A stretch of DNA of 64,000 bases from Aselliscus stoliczkanus (GCA_033961575.1 CM066731.1:131495001-131559000), one strand, 5' to 3'; counted from the stretch's first letter, positions 23,337-36,239 are shown. Numbers and translations: made by a program. Notes: generated by a model not told the origin, from the sequence alone.

Positions 23337-24189
23337 TTTCATAAAAGCCTGACAAGTTGAGTGTGAATTAAAAATTCTCAGCTCTTATGTGACAGGGCTG
23401 GGCCATCTGGCTGGGGTCATTTACTTGACCTTTTGCTCAGGTCCTTGCTGCACAGGCAGATGGACCCTGCAGCCTCCCAGTACAATGTGCATCAACCTGC
23501 CCAGCCCTGAAAGCAGCTGCTTCTTGGCCATTCTTTAGGGATGGAAGGATACACACTCCAACTGTGTCCTGGGCCCCCTCAGTCAGAAAGACCTAAGGAT
23601 GAGGCCCATAAACACTTAGGAAACAGTCTAGGAGACCTTAGAGCAGAGAATTTTGGGGTGTCAGTGTCAAGAATACGGTAGGGGCACACTGGGAAGGGGA
23701 AAGAATTCCAGTGTCTAGAATACCTGGAAGACGACAAGGGGCATGGATTTCCAGGTTCTTCTTGGCTTTGGAGAACCTATCATCCCATGGGCAGGGGCAC
23801 ACCCAAAGAGGGCCATTGTTGAGCACTCTGAAATGGGGGGTAGTGTCCAGGGAAGCAGTTACAATGGCTCTGGGCTAAGGGTGGTACTGAATTCATGTGA
23901 TAACATCTTCCCAGTAAGCCTTTCCAGGATGGATGGGTAATTAAGAAAGGTTGATCTTTCTACTGCAGGGGTGTTCTTTGGGGGTAAGTGGTTCCCTCAT
24001 AGGCAAGCTCATGAATATTATTTATTTGATTAACACATATCTATGCTTTGAGCAGCCTGTGTTTCCCTGTCCCCCCACATCCCTGCAAAAAAAACACAAA
24101 AACAAAAACAAAAAAACAACAACAAAAAAGAAAACCCCAAAGGGTAACAGTCAAGATTCACTTAGACTTAAGAACTATCTGACTATATA

Positions 24190-24480
24190 GATGAGAATGT
24201 CAGCTAACTTTATTGCCTACTTACGAAGTACCAGGCCAGGAGCCAAGCTTTACCTCATTTTCATTTAATCCTTACAATATCAATGAGGAAGATACAATTA
24301 TTATCACTATCCCTATTTTACTGATGAATAAATTGAGACACAGATACCTTAAGTGATTTGCTCAAAGTCACACAATGAGGAATGGCTCTGCCACTTTTTG
24401 AGCTCAAATCTTTTGGATTTCATAGTCTGTGTTTCTAACTGCGGAGCTATCCTTTGCCTGAAATGCATGTTATCCTTGCT
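24190..24480 (-). mobile_element. MIR SINE
   Basis: CTCATTTTCATTTAATCCTT, CCCTATTTTACTGATGAATA, GATTTGCTCAAAGTCACACA and TTTTGAGCTCAAATC are a good reverse MIR match. Confidence 0.85.
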
Positions 24481-24836
24481 AAGTACCCAGACTACCTTCA
24501 TATTCAGACAATAAAAATATCAGTAATCGTTATTCTCCATCCCAGCTTTACCTTGAAATTCAGGGTTCAAAATAATTGATCTTAAAAAAATTGTACAGGA
24601 GTTTGGCCCATCAGAGCATTTTTGGTTGGAGGAAGCTTAAATTTATTTCCCAAGACTGGTATGTTCAATCATTTTCTCATAGAGAAATATATCTAGATGG
24701 TGGAATTTCAGGGTACTCTGAAGTACAGTAAGTTAAATGTCAGGATAGGAAAAGGTAATACATTTGAGTTGCCATATCAACTTGTCAGTAACCTTCTTCA
24801 TCAGTGCTAAATAAATTTGTGTTAATTTTTCCTAGC

Positions 24837-24905
24837 GCTGCCCCGGTTTGGATCCCACATATGAGGGCCAGTGACACTGCCCTCAAAAAAAAAAAAAAAA
24901 TAGTC
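24837..24905 (+). mobile_element. 5'-truncated class A SINE
   Basis: Only GCCCCGGTTTGGATCCCACA, the ATGAGGGCCAGTGACACTGC stretch and the A tail remain. The perfect 13-bp target duplication AATTTTTCCTAGC (24824-24836 and 24906-24918) shows that the truncation happened at insertion. Confidence 0.88.
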
Positions 24906-25649
24906 AATTTTTCCTAGCCATCCACCAAGGGCATTTATTTATTTATTATTTATTTCTTGTTTTGTTATAAAAGGGACTTAAAACAGCAGGCTCACAAATT
25001 GATTTCAACATGTTTTTTGTTTATTTTGTGTTTTGTTTTTGGCAGTTTTCTTTCCTTTGTCTATCTGGTAGCTTTGTTCAATATTTCCTTTGTTTTGATT
25101 AGTTTTTCTTTTTCTTTCTTTCTTTCTTTGTTCTAACTGTGAGAAGATGACCGTTATATCTGAATGACTATGAAGACTGAATATTTGGGTGGACAAGTCA
25201 GTTATGGTTGACCTTAGCTCAATTCTTAAGAAGCAAATCTTGGCTACAATGAGGTCAGCTAAGGAGAGTGTTAAAGTTAGAAACAGCTTCTCCATGTTAA
25301 GGGCTAAGAGGAGCTCTGCACCTCCTCTGTACTCATAGCAGGAAGCAGAGACCCAGGGGAAGGAGGGCCCCCCAGGAAGGCAGAAATGCCTGGGGGAAAT
25401 GGAGGAATCAAATTGCTTGGAAAGTCAAGATCAGATTGTAATTTTGGATTCAGCTGGGAGATGGAAATTGAGGGAATGGGTGAAGCAGAAAACTGCTCTA
25501 GGCCTCGCTGATGACTCTTGACTTTCCACCAGGAAGTTCTCTTGGCTCAAAAATGTCTTTGAAAATATTCCTTTAGGCACAAAGCCTGACATTCCACTAA
25601 TTACTATTCATTATTATTATTAATAGTAATAATAATAATAAGTATCCTC

Positions 25650-25930
25650 TGTGATTAGGAGAACTGCCCCTAGAATCAGACTCCTGGCTTTATCGCCTAT
25701 TAGCTGTGTGGTCTTGGAAAATATACTTCATCTGTCTGAGTCTCAGTTTCTGTCTCAGTAAAATGGAGATGATGATTATGATGATGATGATGATGATGAT
25801 GATGCTGCTGCTGCTGCTGCTGCTATCCCTCATGGTGGGCTTGTGAGGATGAAATGGGTAAATGCACAAAAAGCACTCAGAACAGCGCCTGTCACAAAGC
25901 AAACCCTCAGTAAACTCCCAACTATTTACA
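25650..25930 (+). mobile_element. MIR SINE carrying an expanded trinucleotide repeat
   Basis: GACTCCTGGCTTTATCGCCT, TTAGCTGTGTGGTCTTGG, AGTCTCAGTTTCTGTCTCAG, GTAAAATGGAGATGATG and AGCACTCAGAACAGCGCCTG follow forward MIR. The GATAATAATAG position of MIR has expanded into GAT and GCT runs at 25766-25824. Confidence 0.85.
25766..25824. repeat. Compound GAT/GCT microsatellite
   Basis: About twelve GAT-type units, one interrupted by TAT, pass directly into seven GCT units. Confidence 0.95.
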
Positions 25931-26109
25931 CATCTGCATGAACTAGTCTAAGAAGATCTCCTATTTCTGACATGTAGAAAAGTAGAGTGTCATGGGGACA
26001 AAAGTGTTTGAGACATCATGGGAAGAAGTTGGTCCAAGTGGACTCTGGGGAACCAAAGAACAACATAGGGATTTTATGGGTTGTCAGGAGGCAGGGCAAG
26101 GAATCTCCA

Positions 26110-26390
26110 AAAATATTTTTTACCTACTTTAAAATTTTACCAAGCAAAACAGGCAAATTCATAGAGACAGAAGGTAGAATAGAGGTTACCAGAGGCTGAG
26201 GGGAGGGCAAATGAGGAATTATTATTTAATGGGTACAGAGTTTCTGTTTGGGATAATAAATAAGTTCTGGTAATGGACAGTGGTGATAGTCGTACATTTT
26301 AAATGTACTTAACTCCACTGAACTGTACACTTAAAAATGGTTAAAATGATAAATTTTATGTTAAGTATATTTTACCACAATACATTTATT
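26110..26390 (+). mobile_element. L1 3' end fragment
   Basis: TAGAGACAGAAGGTAGAATA, GAGGTTACCAGAGGCTGAGG, GTAATGGACAGTGGTGATAG and ACTGTACACTTAAAAATGGT follow the L1 3' untranslated region. A SINE is inserted at its distal end. Confidence 0.8.
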
Positions 26391-26502
26391 TATTTATTTT
26401 TTTTTTTTGAGGGCAGTATCACTGGCCCTCATATGTGGGACCGAACCCGGGCCGCTGGCTTCCCAGGCCAGCGCTTAACCACCGCGCCACTCGGCCGGCC
26501 CC
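26387..26502 (-). mobile_element. Short tRNA-derived SINE (class A), minus
   Basis: T-rich start, GAGGGCAGTATCACTGGCCC and terminal CACTCGGCCGGCCC. A perfect 14-bp target duplication TACCACAATACATT lies at 26373-26386 and 26503-26516. It is inserted in an L1 tail. Confidence 0.92.
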
Positions 26503-27001
26503 TACCACAATACATTAATATCTACCCAGTACTGATCTTTTTCCTGCCCCACTTCCCAGGGAATTATATGTTGCCTCTTCTAATTAGGGAAATGAGGCAT
26601 GCTCCATCTAACTGTGTATCCTTCCAAGATCACTAATAGTACTGGGCTGGAGAAAAAGGGTGGAGCTGCAGCCCTGGGATGAATCTTTAGGGCCTACAGT
26701 TTCCCACATCTGGGAGTGGTGACCACACCACAGACCCAAGGACAGGCCTGCCTCCCCAGTGCCTGGCGATTGTTGTGAGGTTAATCTCCAATTCAGCACC
26801 CTTGCTGACTGCCCCTATTCCATGAAGAAATTTCCTGGTTGAGGGAGGTATTTCAGCACAAGGTCATTTCATATGTAACGTGGGGAAATATTTGGTCCAC
26901 ACACTTTTGATAAGACTTGAAAACTCTAATGATTACATTTGTAGCATTCTTGCTCTCTTTTTGTAGGCTCATTTTGACATCTCCTAGTCCCATAGTTTCT
27001 C

Positions 27002-27204
27002 GTTTTTTATTTTATTGTATTTTTTGACTTTATTTTATTGGGGGACAGCCATGGTCATTGGTTACACATTGCTTTCATGCTACAATAGCATAGTTGACTC
27101 TTTAAGGGAGGGGTGCAGCTCACAGTGGCCCATGTGGGGATCGAACTGGCAATGTTGGTGTTATCAGCACCACTCTCTAACCAACTGAGCTAACCAGTCA
27201 CCCC
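27002..27204 (-). mobile_element. tRNA-Ile-derived SINE, minus
   Basis: Read on the minus strand it gives GGTTAGCTCAGTTGGTTAGA, GTGGTGCTGATAACACCAA and AGTTCGATCCCCACATGGGC, very close to tRNA-Ile including the A and B boxes. The flanking AGTCCCAT repeats mark the insertion. Confidence 0.85.
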
Positions 27205-27209
27205 AGTCC

Positions 27210-27405
27210 CATGTTCTCAAAGCTTGGTCTCTGAGCCAGCGGAATTGGTAGAACCTGGAAATTTGTTAGAACTGGAACTTTCAGAGCTCTTCCCCAGACC
27301 TGTAGAATTAGACACTATCTGGGTGGGACCTAACACTCCGTTTTAATAAGCTCTCCAGGTGATTCTGATGAACATTAAAGCTTGGGAGCTGCTCTCATCC
27401 ATTCA
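27210..27405 (-). mobile_element. MER5A-type hAT-Charlie fragment
   Basis: TTCTCAAAGCTTGGTCTCTG, GGAAATTTGTTAGAACTGG, CCCCAGACCTGTAGAATTAG, TTTTAATAAGCTCTCCAGGT and GATTCTGATGAACATT are reverse-oriented MER5A. Confidence 0.8.
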
Positions 27406-28018
27406 TAGCTTGCCAGTTAATGGAAGATCTCTGCCAAAGAAGTGAGATTTAATTCTCTTCTATAATGTGAACTTAGCAGCACTGCTGATTTCCATATACC
27501 CATTATTTGACTTTCAGAGATGGAGCATGTTGGTGAACTATGGGAAAGGACTGGCAGAAGAATTTCCCTGAAGTTATCTTCATTAATGAATCTTTTATGT
27601 TGGTGCTACAAATGAGAATTATCTGCATGTTACTTGACTGAAAAATAAAAGAGTCAAGTTCTCGTCTTTTAAGATCTACTTTCTTAGCAACTTTCCAATA
27701 TGTAATAGAGTGTTATTAACTACGATCACCAGGCTGTATAGAGAGAGTCAGTTCTCAGGGTGGAGAATGGACGCTAAGAAGAGCTGGGATATATTCAGAG
27801 GACAGAGTGTGAGGCAAGACAAGGAATATATTTATTTCTAAACCTATGTGGCCCAAATAGTAGAAGCAATGACAAAAGGAAGTTAACAACAGATAAAAAG
27901 AATAGCAAAATTAAGTATCAATGTATGAGAGTATTCTTCATAAATAGTTGTTGAATAAATGTATAAAAACATAGGCAGAGAATCTCTGGTCTTAGAGATT
28001 GTTAAAATAATCATGTAT

Positions 28019-28234
28019 AATAGCTGGCCAAGTGGCTCATTTGGTTAAGAGTTGGCTTAGAACGTGATCCCTGAGCAACAGGGCTGCTGGTTCAATTCCA
28101 TAGCAATCCCTAACAGGGCTGCTGATTCAATTCCAATTACATAGGCCAGTAATGCTGCGCCTGAGCTGAGCTGTTGCTGAGCTGCCAACAGGGGGCAAGA
28201 TGGCTCAGATGGTATAACAACAACAACAACAACA
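28019..28234 (+). mobile_element. tRNA-derived SINE with repeated GCTGAGCTG body (class B)
   Basis: Head TAGCTGGCCAAGTGGCTCAT; body CTGAGCTGAGCTGTTGCTGA and GCTGCCAACAGG; tail of CAA repeats. The 10-bp target duplication AATCATGTAT lies at 28009-28018 and 28235-28244. It also contains an internal duplication of GGGCTGCTG..TTCAATTCC. Confidence 0.82.
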
Positions 28235-28296
28235 AATCATGTATTTTCAGTGGCTAGGTGAAGAATAAAGTCATTTTTTGTTTGCTTTGATGCATA

Positions 28297-28872
28297 TCAG
28301 GTCTGGCAATGAAGTTCACGAACTCATCCTAGAAAAAGTGCTACATGCCTCATTGCTGAATATCACTACAGTCACCTTCCAATTACTCCCCTTGGGAAGC
28401 TATGGACCAAAGCCAGTGCCTAGTACACCCTTCAAAGCAATTTTGGAACTCTTTTTCAGGAATGGCTATCAGAGTTGTCATCATATTACCTTTGATATCC
28501 TGAATGTCATCAAAATGTCTTTCTTTCAATACTTCCTTTATCTTTGCATAAAGAAAGAAGTCATTGGGGGCCAGATCAGGTGAGTAGGGAGGGTATTCCA
28601 ATACAGTTATTTGTTTACTGGCTAAAAACTCCCTCACAGACAGTGCTTGTGTGAGCTGGTGCATTGTTGTGATGCTAGAGCCATGCATGAATTGTTGGTG
28701 AAAAGTTCAGGTCATCTAACTTTTTCATGCAGCCTTTTCAGTACTTCCAAATGGTAAACTTAGTTAACTGTTTGTCCAGTTGGTACAAATTCATAATGAA
28801 TACTCCCTCTGATATCAAAAAAGGTTAGCAACATCATTGCAACAAGTTTGCAAACTTAATTGAGAGGCCTCA
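28297..28872 (-). mobile_element. Internally deleted mariner element
   Basis: Terminal inverted repeats read TCAGGTCTGGCAATGAAGTT at 28297 and, on the other strand, TGAGGCCTCTCAATTAAGTT at 28872. TA dinucleotides flank both ends (28295-28296 and 28873-28874). A transposase C-terminal remnant lies between them on the minus strand. The 576-bp length against about 1.3 kb for full mariners shows that the N-terminal half was deleted. Confidence 0.85.
28370..28860 (-). pseudogene. Mariner transposase remnant (C-terminal half)
   Basis: An open stretch at 28383-28688 includes PPYSPDLAPNDFFLYAKIKE, the mariner catalytic motif with the last Asp of the DD34D triad, and ends FEGCTRHWLWSIASQGE. Upstream, 28700-28860 encodes VAMMLLTFFDIRGSIHYEF in the same family. 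A stop (CAA to TAA in QTVNQ) and loss of the HDNAPAH-type motif break the frame. The DNA-binding N-terminus is absent, so this is not a functional gene. Confidence 0.88.
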
Positions 28873-28946
28873 TATATATTAACATTTTCAGTCAGGTTCT
28901 GCTTCATGCGAAAAGACAATATCACATTAAAAAACATATATTTTCA

Positions 28947-29085
28947 GGGCCCGCCGAGTGGCTCAGTTGGTTAAGAGCTTGCTCAAGAGTGCAAGCTCTG
29001 AGCAACAAGATCACTGGTTCAATTCCTAGCCTGAGCTGAGCTGCCACTGAGCTGCCACTGATGGCTCAGCTAAAAAAAAAAAAAA
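28947..29085 (+). mobile_element. tRNA-derived SINE, class B
   Basis: It begins GGGCCCGCCGAGTGGCTCAG and contains CACTGGTTCAATTCC, GAGCTGAGCTGCCACTGAGC and an A tail. Directly after it a 14-bp unit AATAGTCAGCTATG occurs twice. Confidence 0.85.
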
Positions 29086-29999
29086 ATAGTCAGCTATGTT
29101 CAAATAGTCAGCTATGACTTCATTCATTCATTCATGTTTGACACACAAGAACCAAAGGAGGAGAAACTCCTGTTCCTGGATTTGATTTTCAAAATCTAGG
29201 TCATATAAGAGAAGGAAACACCAGGCAAAGAATCTAACAGAAGCATATGAGATGAGTCAGAGCAGAATGCCACTTCCATAGTCTTCAAACGATGCCCTAG
29301 GTTAATCAAGAGGAGCCAGTAGGGAAGACAGGAAGATCTTGAGAAGGGCCACTGAATTCAGCCTGATGTTCTCCAAACCAAGACAAACCCGAGGGTAGAG
29401 GGGAGATAGCACACCCCATTACATTCCCCGGGTCTTGGAGCAGAAGCAAGCTGGATACCTCACCCCCCAGTTGGCATCCACCACTCCTGAGTAGAACCCA
29501 GAAGACAGAAATATCCCAGAGCAGAACTTGCTGATGTGTGTCTAGACAGAGCCTCAAAGGTAATGGTGACTCAGACCAGATGAATGGAGATGGAGATGAG
29601 AAAAAAGAGATGGAGAGTAGACAGTGTCAAAATATATTTTGGAGGTAGGTTTGCTGATGGGATACAGTAAAGAATAAAAAATACCTTTTATTTATGAGAA
29701 AATACCAATCTAAATCTCTGACTTTCAGTACCAGACACTTGTCCAAGAACCACCTACGTTGCTTAGCTGTATCACAGGATCAATATGTTTTATAGCCTAC
29801 TTTGAAAGCTAAATCAACCTATTACCTTGTTTTAGGGTAAAGTGGGTTCTGAATTCTAAGTAGCTAACTTAGAAATCAAACATTTGTGCTAGGATTTATT
29901 AGGATAAGTGACCCCCTGGAAGGATTAGAGATTAAGAATATGGGCTTTGGAGGAAGGCAGACCTATATGGCTGTAAGGATGCTCTCAATAGCAAGTAAC

Positions 30000-30470
30000 A
30001 TCAAACTAAACCCAAAGAGGCTTAAATAATAGGGAAATTTATTATTTTTCTTAACAAGAAAGCTAAATGTAGGTTGACTCCAGTAGGGATTATTAAAAAT
30101 CAGCAGGTCCACTGTATCAAGGATTCAGGTTTCCTCCATCTTTATTACCAATTTTTGTGTTTGGTTAAGCTTTATGCTTATTGCAAGATGACTGTATCCG
30201 TTTCAAGCATCATACCCAGGTCCAGTACTCAGAGTCACAGGACTCCTTTTCTATGGGGTGGGAACCTTTTGCTGACACCCCCAACAGTCTCGTTGGTTAA
30301 AATGGGCATCACATATCCATGTCTGAACTGTCTGGTTAGGGAATTAGGGATGAATTACTGGCTCAAGTCAATTAGGGTTCACCCATCCTGAGCCTGGGGC
30401 TGGGGTTGGTCTCCCCTGAAACACTCACTTGACTTTGCAGAGGAGAGTGAATAATTGAAAACAAAGAAAG
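30000..30470 (+). repeat. Old dispersed repeat, unclassified
   Basis: GAGGCTTAAATAATAGGGAA and ATTTATTATTTTTCTTAACA, with the later TTAGGGTTCACCCATCCTGA, resemble an ancient mammalian repeat. The family is not certain. Confidence 0.35.
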
Positions 30471-30519
30471 TGTTCTATTGGCAAGGAAAAAGAGAAGAAA
30501 GGATGCTGGGTATGCTCTG

Positions 30520-30720
30520 TTTAAGTTTGAACCTCTCTCTGACACTTGATAGCTATAGGATCCTAAGCAAGTAAATTTCTTTATGCATCAAATTCCTTAA
30601 TTTTATAGTAGAAATAATACAAGTATCTAATCCATAGGATTTTTGGAAATTATATGGAATCATATATGTAAATTGAATAATGTGTTGCCTTGGACATAAT
30701 TGTCAACAATCTTAATTGTT
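30520..30720 (+). mobile_element. MIR SINE fragment
   Basis: TGAACCTCTCTCTGACACTT, GATAGCTATAGGATCCTAAG and CAAGTAAATTTCTTTATGCA follow forward MIR. It is diverged. Confidence 0.6.
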
Positions 30721-33700
30721 ATTAGTATCACTCTTAAAAAAGAATAATATTTAAACTATATCTTTTTAAAATCCAGGAAACAGTCATTTATATTTTATTG
30801 ACCCAAAATACCACAATAGTGAGATACAGAAAATATGGAGCTTTGTTGGTCACTTATCTCTCCAAAGATTGGGTCAGAATCTTTTTTTCCTTTTTCACTA
30901 GCGAGGCTGTTTTTGAAAGCTTGTAGGAAGTAACATACCACAGATGCACAGCACATATGAAAATTGACCAAATGTATTACAGCTTTTTCTAAGCCTAAAG
31001 GGTGAGAACAGCTTCCAAACACAGCATTCCAAACAGCTACCCCTCCCAACAACTCACAGCATAAAAATGGAATTTATGAAAATCATAATTTGCTTTGTAA
31101 ACGATACACGGAGCTCCAGCAATGTCTTAGCACATACCATTCAAATTAATTTCCTCAGGGACTCCTCCAAATGGAAACACTCTAAAAAATACAAGTGCCC
31201 ATATTCATAAATGATCCCCCACTAAGCAAATGATAACCAGCACTCTCCTGCCACCCCTTGCTGGCATGAACAGGTCTTTATGAGGGACTTTGGAGCTATA
31301 GAAAAAAACCACAGAATTCCAGGACAGAAACTGATGGGGGACTTCATCTCCAGGTAAGGAAACCAATGAGTAGAGGAAAAAAAAGTTTCCTGCCCATAGG
31401 CTTGTCATTAGCAGGAGCGAAGTCAGGACAGAAGTTGTTCAACACCCCACACAGACCCTGATTTAGGTCCCCTTGCACACAGTGTTAGCACAAACATTTT
31501 AGTTTTCGCCCTAGAGAGGAAACTGTTCTTTAGGAAAAGCACCCTTCTCCATTCTCAATCCTAAGGCATGATTTACATAAAATTGGTCTCTTACTTCCCT
31601 TATGAGATGCTTGACCACAGAACTTGAATATCCAATTCCACTAGAGGTGACTGTTTGAGGGGTAAGCAGATTACCTAACTAGAACCAATGAAACAAAGCT
31701 TATGTTTGTTGGAGTTTCATACCTGCTGGATTTGAAGGCGTGAGTATGTAAAGTTTGGGAATACTGCCACTGCCTTGTCTCACTACCATGCAAAGCATGG
31801 GAAGGAGGCCATTCCAGAGCAAGCAAAACCAAGAAGGTTGATCTGTTGACATTATTTTTGCTCTGAATCACCTATGCTTACAGTTAACACTAGCCATCAG
31901 TGTTTTGTCAGACTTTGTTTAAGCTCGTTTGGTAGGATTTCCTGTCACTTACAACTGAAATACTCATGAAAGGTGTTCGTTAGTCCACCTCTTCTCTTTG
32001 TTGCCTTCTACCCGACTCCAGGTCCAGATGTCCAAGAGTACACCTGAGTCAATGCCGTCATGATGTGCTGGTTGTGGTGATTAGTCACAAAGGGTTTGCT
32101 TTCCATGTAACACTGACCCCTGATTTTCACAGTCCATGGTCTCTGTGTTGGCCATAATTATTGTTACACTCTTACCTATGCTGAGTCACTGAGTTTAAAA
32201 TGAATGCTAACATTTCTGATTTTGCAGTGTTTCTCATGTTTTGCTTATTTGAAGACCCTTGGATGTTAGCTCCATCTTCACCTATATTTTCCACCTGTGC
32301 TTGGCTGTTTGTCACTTTTCTTAGATAACTTCCCAAGGATAACTTTCTGACCTAATTTTCCTTGAATATTATTCCTCTTTATTCCAAATCTCTTAGTTAA
32401 CTCTTCATCTACAGGCTACAGGTGCCAGCCTTCCATTCTAAAAACAGTATAAACAAACAAACAAAACAAAAAAACCAAGTGTACATCTCCATGAATAGAT
32501 TGTCCTATCTTTACTTTTTCCTACATTAGAAAATTCTTGAAAAATAGTCTGCACTAGTTTCTTGAGAGCCATTGCACACTAATTGCTCATACTACCATAA
32601 CCGGCTGGTAGCTTTTCCTCTTTATTGGGACTCCACTTCAGAAGCATTAGGAATCTGCCTACTGCTCCCTGTGCTTCTCCCCATGCATCTGACTTACCCT
32701 TTTTAGTAACCTGCTCTCCTCTGGTTTTTGGTACTCAATATTCTTAAGGTACACCTCCTGCTTCTCTATCTCTTCTTCCTAAGTCTCTTTCGTAGCTCCA
32801 TGCCTAACTTTAAACGCTTGTGTTCCTCTATATCTGTCTTTACCCTCTCACCTCACACCTCTGTTTGAGGCATTTTCATCCTCGCCCTTGACTAGGTTAC
32901 TAGAGTAACATGGGGACCCATATTGGGATGGAGCTCCCAGAGTTTTGGAAACCTTAACGCTTGGAAATGGGGAAAACTGACATTTGAAAAGTTAAAAAAT
33001 AATTTGTTTTATTCTACAGAGGTTTTATTTTACTTTCAGAGGCAGACTGCTCTTTTGTTTTATAAAAAAATCTTTTGATTAGGTCTTTAAGTTGCACGAA
33101 AATAAAGTGAAGGCCCTATTCTGGCATAGGGCAGGAAGAGTGAGACAATGTGCCCACAAGAGGCTAAACATCACTGGACAGAAACAGACAAGACTGTCAT
33201 CATGATGAACACACCTAGATCACTGTAGAATTAATGTCCTTCAGAAAAATGTCTTTTTTTGTTTGTTTTGTTTTTTTCTCAATATGGATTTAGACTGCAT
33301 AGTCTTTGAGCATAGGTGTTGATTCTGGAGATGGATACACAACTTGATGTCAGTTTTGTTAGTTCCCTTCCTTTCCCTTGGCCTTGGAGTTTGAGACCCT
33401 GAACCCAGGCTAGAAAAACATGTTGAAAGGCACCGACCTGCATGAGGATGGTAAGCTGGCTTCTGCAGGATGGGCTTACACCTTAGAGGATGTAGAGAAA
33501 TGCCTGGTAGGGGAGCTCCATGGAAGGAGTTGAGTTATGGGTTCTGAGAGCATCCATCAGTAAGGTCTTAGAGCAGTTACAGCTGATTCTAGATTCAGTT
33601 TGGGGAAATGGGCAAAGGAAGTGAGCTCACTTGTGCCTGAGAGGAGTGCCAGTCTGTGGATTGCTGGGCATTAGGGGAAAATAGGTGCCCTGCAGAGTAA

Positions 33701-34739
33701 CAATTCAGCAGTGTGAAGCCAGAGAGCTGGCTGCACAGGAAAGTGACGGTCAGGACAGATTAATAAAAGAAGTAATTATTTCCTGAGCATTCTCAAAAAC
33801 TTTAGGATGGGAAACATCAAAATAGCAAAGGAGCTCTGATTATTGAAATAAAAATAAAGCATCCAAAAAAACTGAAACCCCTGAGTTATCATCCCCAAAT
33901 TCACTTCTTTAACTGGCACTTTGTTTCTGCGCTCTAGTGTCTATATATCTTGTATGTTTCAGGTTTGTTTATTTTTTTACCATAAGTCCTTTTGCTAGAA
34001 ACCATGTCCTTAAGAATGGCTGTGGGGAGCTTTGTCAGAGAACAAAACTCATTAACATTAAGCAATACCTGCACATTTAAGCATATCTGGTTTGGAATCT
34101 TGACTTTGTGTAATTCTTACTCCTTATTATTCCCTCTGGTTATGACTTGCTGTTACTGAGTGTTTCCTCTTACCAGTGTGCTTGGGCTTCTTTCTGTAAT
34201 TCTGAATCTCCCTGTTTCTTGCTTGCAGTTCTCTGCCTTGGGTTTACCTTCCCAGCTGTTGACTCATTTCTAGCCACAAGTTATCTGCACAGTTATACTC
34301 CCAGTACTGATGACCAGGATGCCTGGTATTCACCTCAGGTACTCAATAGATATTCATTTCATAAGTGAATATTTCTTAGTAAATCCCTGTAGAGGTACTT
34401 GATGTTTTCAAGGGACTTAGCCTTGAAGGTGCTCTGGACTTCACTCAATTTCTACCAGACTAACTTCTTAAAGTCCTGGTTGACATCCATGCATGCTCAT
34501 ATTCAAGGTACTCTCTCAATTGAGGATGTTTTTATCAAGATATGTATCCTATTAAGGTTCCATCACTTTGTGCTTTGCTTTCATTTCCTTGTAATTTGAG
34601 CCCACTCATCTTTATTTTCTTATGATCAAAAACTGCTTTCAAGAAATTATTTGATATGTTCACTAGGAGGTATAAATTATACCTCTTAATGTGTTATGTA
34701 CCCAGAAATATCTGCATTTGGTTAGTACAACAAGGAGTG

Positions 34740-34965
34740 GCTATAATTTAACTTTCACTCTGTCAGATATTGGGCTGCATTTAACCCTCACATCAAAGCT
34801 GTGAGGTCAGCATTGTCATTATACTTATTTTACAGATAATGAAGCTAGGAACCATAGAAGTTAAGTAACTTGTTTAAAGAAAGGGAGCACTGAATAGAGG
34901 ATTCAGGATTTGAACAACCCACTTTTTCTGAATCTAGAGTCTATGCTCTAACTATGGCAATCATA
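34740..34965 (-). mobile_element. MIR SINE
   Basis: CATTTAACCCTCACATCAAA, ACTTATTTTACAGATAATGA, GAAGTTAAGTAACTTG and TCAGGATTTGAACAACCCAC follow reverse MIR. Confidence 0.8.
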
Positions 34966-35489
34966 AGACTTGGATTGGTTCACATTAAGAAAATGAAGTT
35001 ATAAATTGTGTTGTTAGGCAGTATGTGTAAGGATAATATCCATCTCTGAAGAATACCTCCCCATCAGCTGCCTACCCTCACAAATAGCAATTCATGAGGC
35101 CAAGGATGCTACTTTGGCTGGCAATATCCCAAACCAAATAAGGACAATCAAACAGAAATTTTTTCTGGGCCACATGTTTCTGGATTACAACTGAACAGCT
35201 TTGAAAAAGAATAGCCTCTAGGGACACATCTGAAAGCAGGGCTCATAAAATATTGGCATTTGCATTTGAAAATGTCTTGTTAAAAAACCAACAAACAATC
35301 CTATTCATTAGGGAACTGTGTTATAAACCCTCAGAGAAGGTCAGAATTCAAATTCTATCTGAACTCTGTTTTTATTTTTCTCACTCAAATCATCTTTCAA
35401 GAGAGATTTTTGTTTCAATGTGTCTTCTTAATGGAAACCCTGCAGTCACTAGAACTTACTTAGTAGGAAACGGTGTAGGTGTAGGGGTC

Positions 35490-35490
35490 G

Positions 35491-35538
<48 letters not shown>
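35490..35538. repeat. TG microsatellite
   Basis: An uninterrupted run of about 24 TG units. Confidence 0.97.
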
Positions 35539-35540
<2 letters not shown>

Positions 35541-36239
35541 AACTAACTCATAATTTCTATTTCATCCTGCTTTATTATGTGTTGACCTTAATGCAGCCAA
35601 GTTCAAATTTCAAAAAAGTGCCTCTCTGGAATACTCACTGAAACATTTTTTCTAGAAAGAGAATTTTCCATTAAAAAAACATCTAAGAAGTCAGCAGGTT
35701 TTTAAAGTTTAAAAGCAACTAAATACTTCTTTACCCCTCCTCTTTCTAAATCATCTGTTTTACTAAAATTCCCAAGATAAATGCAATTTTAATGATTGTA
35801 TACACATCTCAACAAAAACAACCTGTTTACTGCTGTATGTCTCACTGTTTATAGGAAATCAAACTACCTCAGGTACTGTTGCTTTAAAATTTCTTGAGCT
35901 GATATTTTCATCAAGAAGTCCTAGTCTTAGAAGATACATATGAGGTAATCTTAGGTTCTATCAGCGGCAGAATAGCCGATGTGACAAGCTCTCCAGGAAA
36001 AAACAAAAAATTCTGATTTGTACTATTTTTCAATTTCCATGGTGTAAATACTCCCATTGCAGCCCATTTAAAGCAACATCCCTTAAGGCAGAACTGGGGA
36101 GAGATGCAACCACATTTGGCACCCCACTGGATCTGACAAACCTGAAAGCATGTGAGTGTTCATCAAAACTTTCCAATAAGTCTCTGAAATAGCATTTTGG
36201 TCAGATGTTACTAAAGGGATGCAAATGAGAATGTTGCTT

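Noticed and set aside
27002..27204. tRNA-Ile-like sequence as a possible tRNA gene
   Set aside because: The head is diverged and is followed by a SINE body and tail with target-site repeats, so it is a tRNA-derived SINE and not a tRNA gene.
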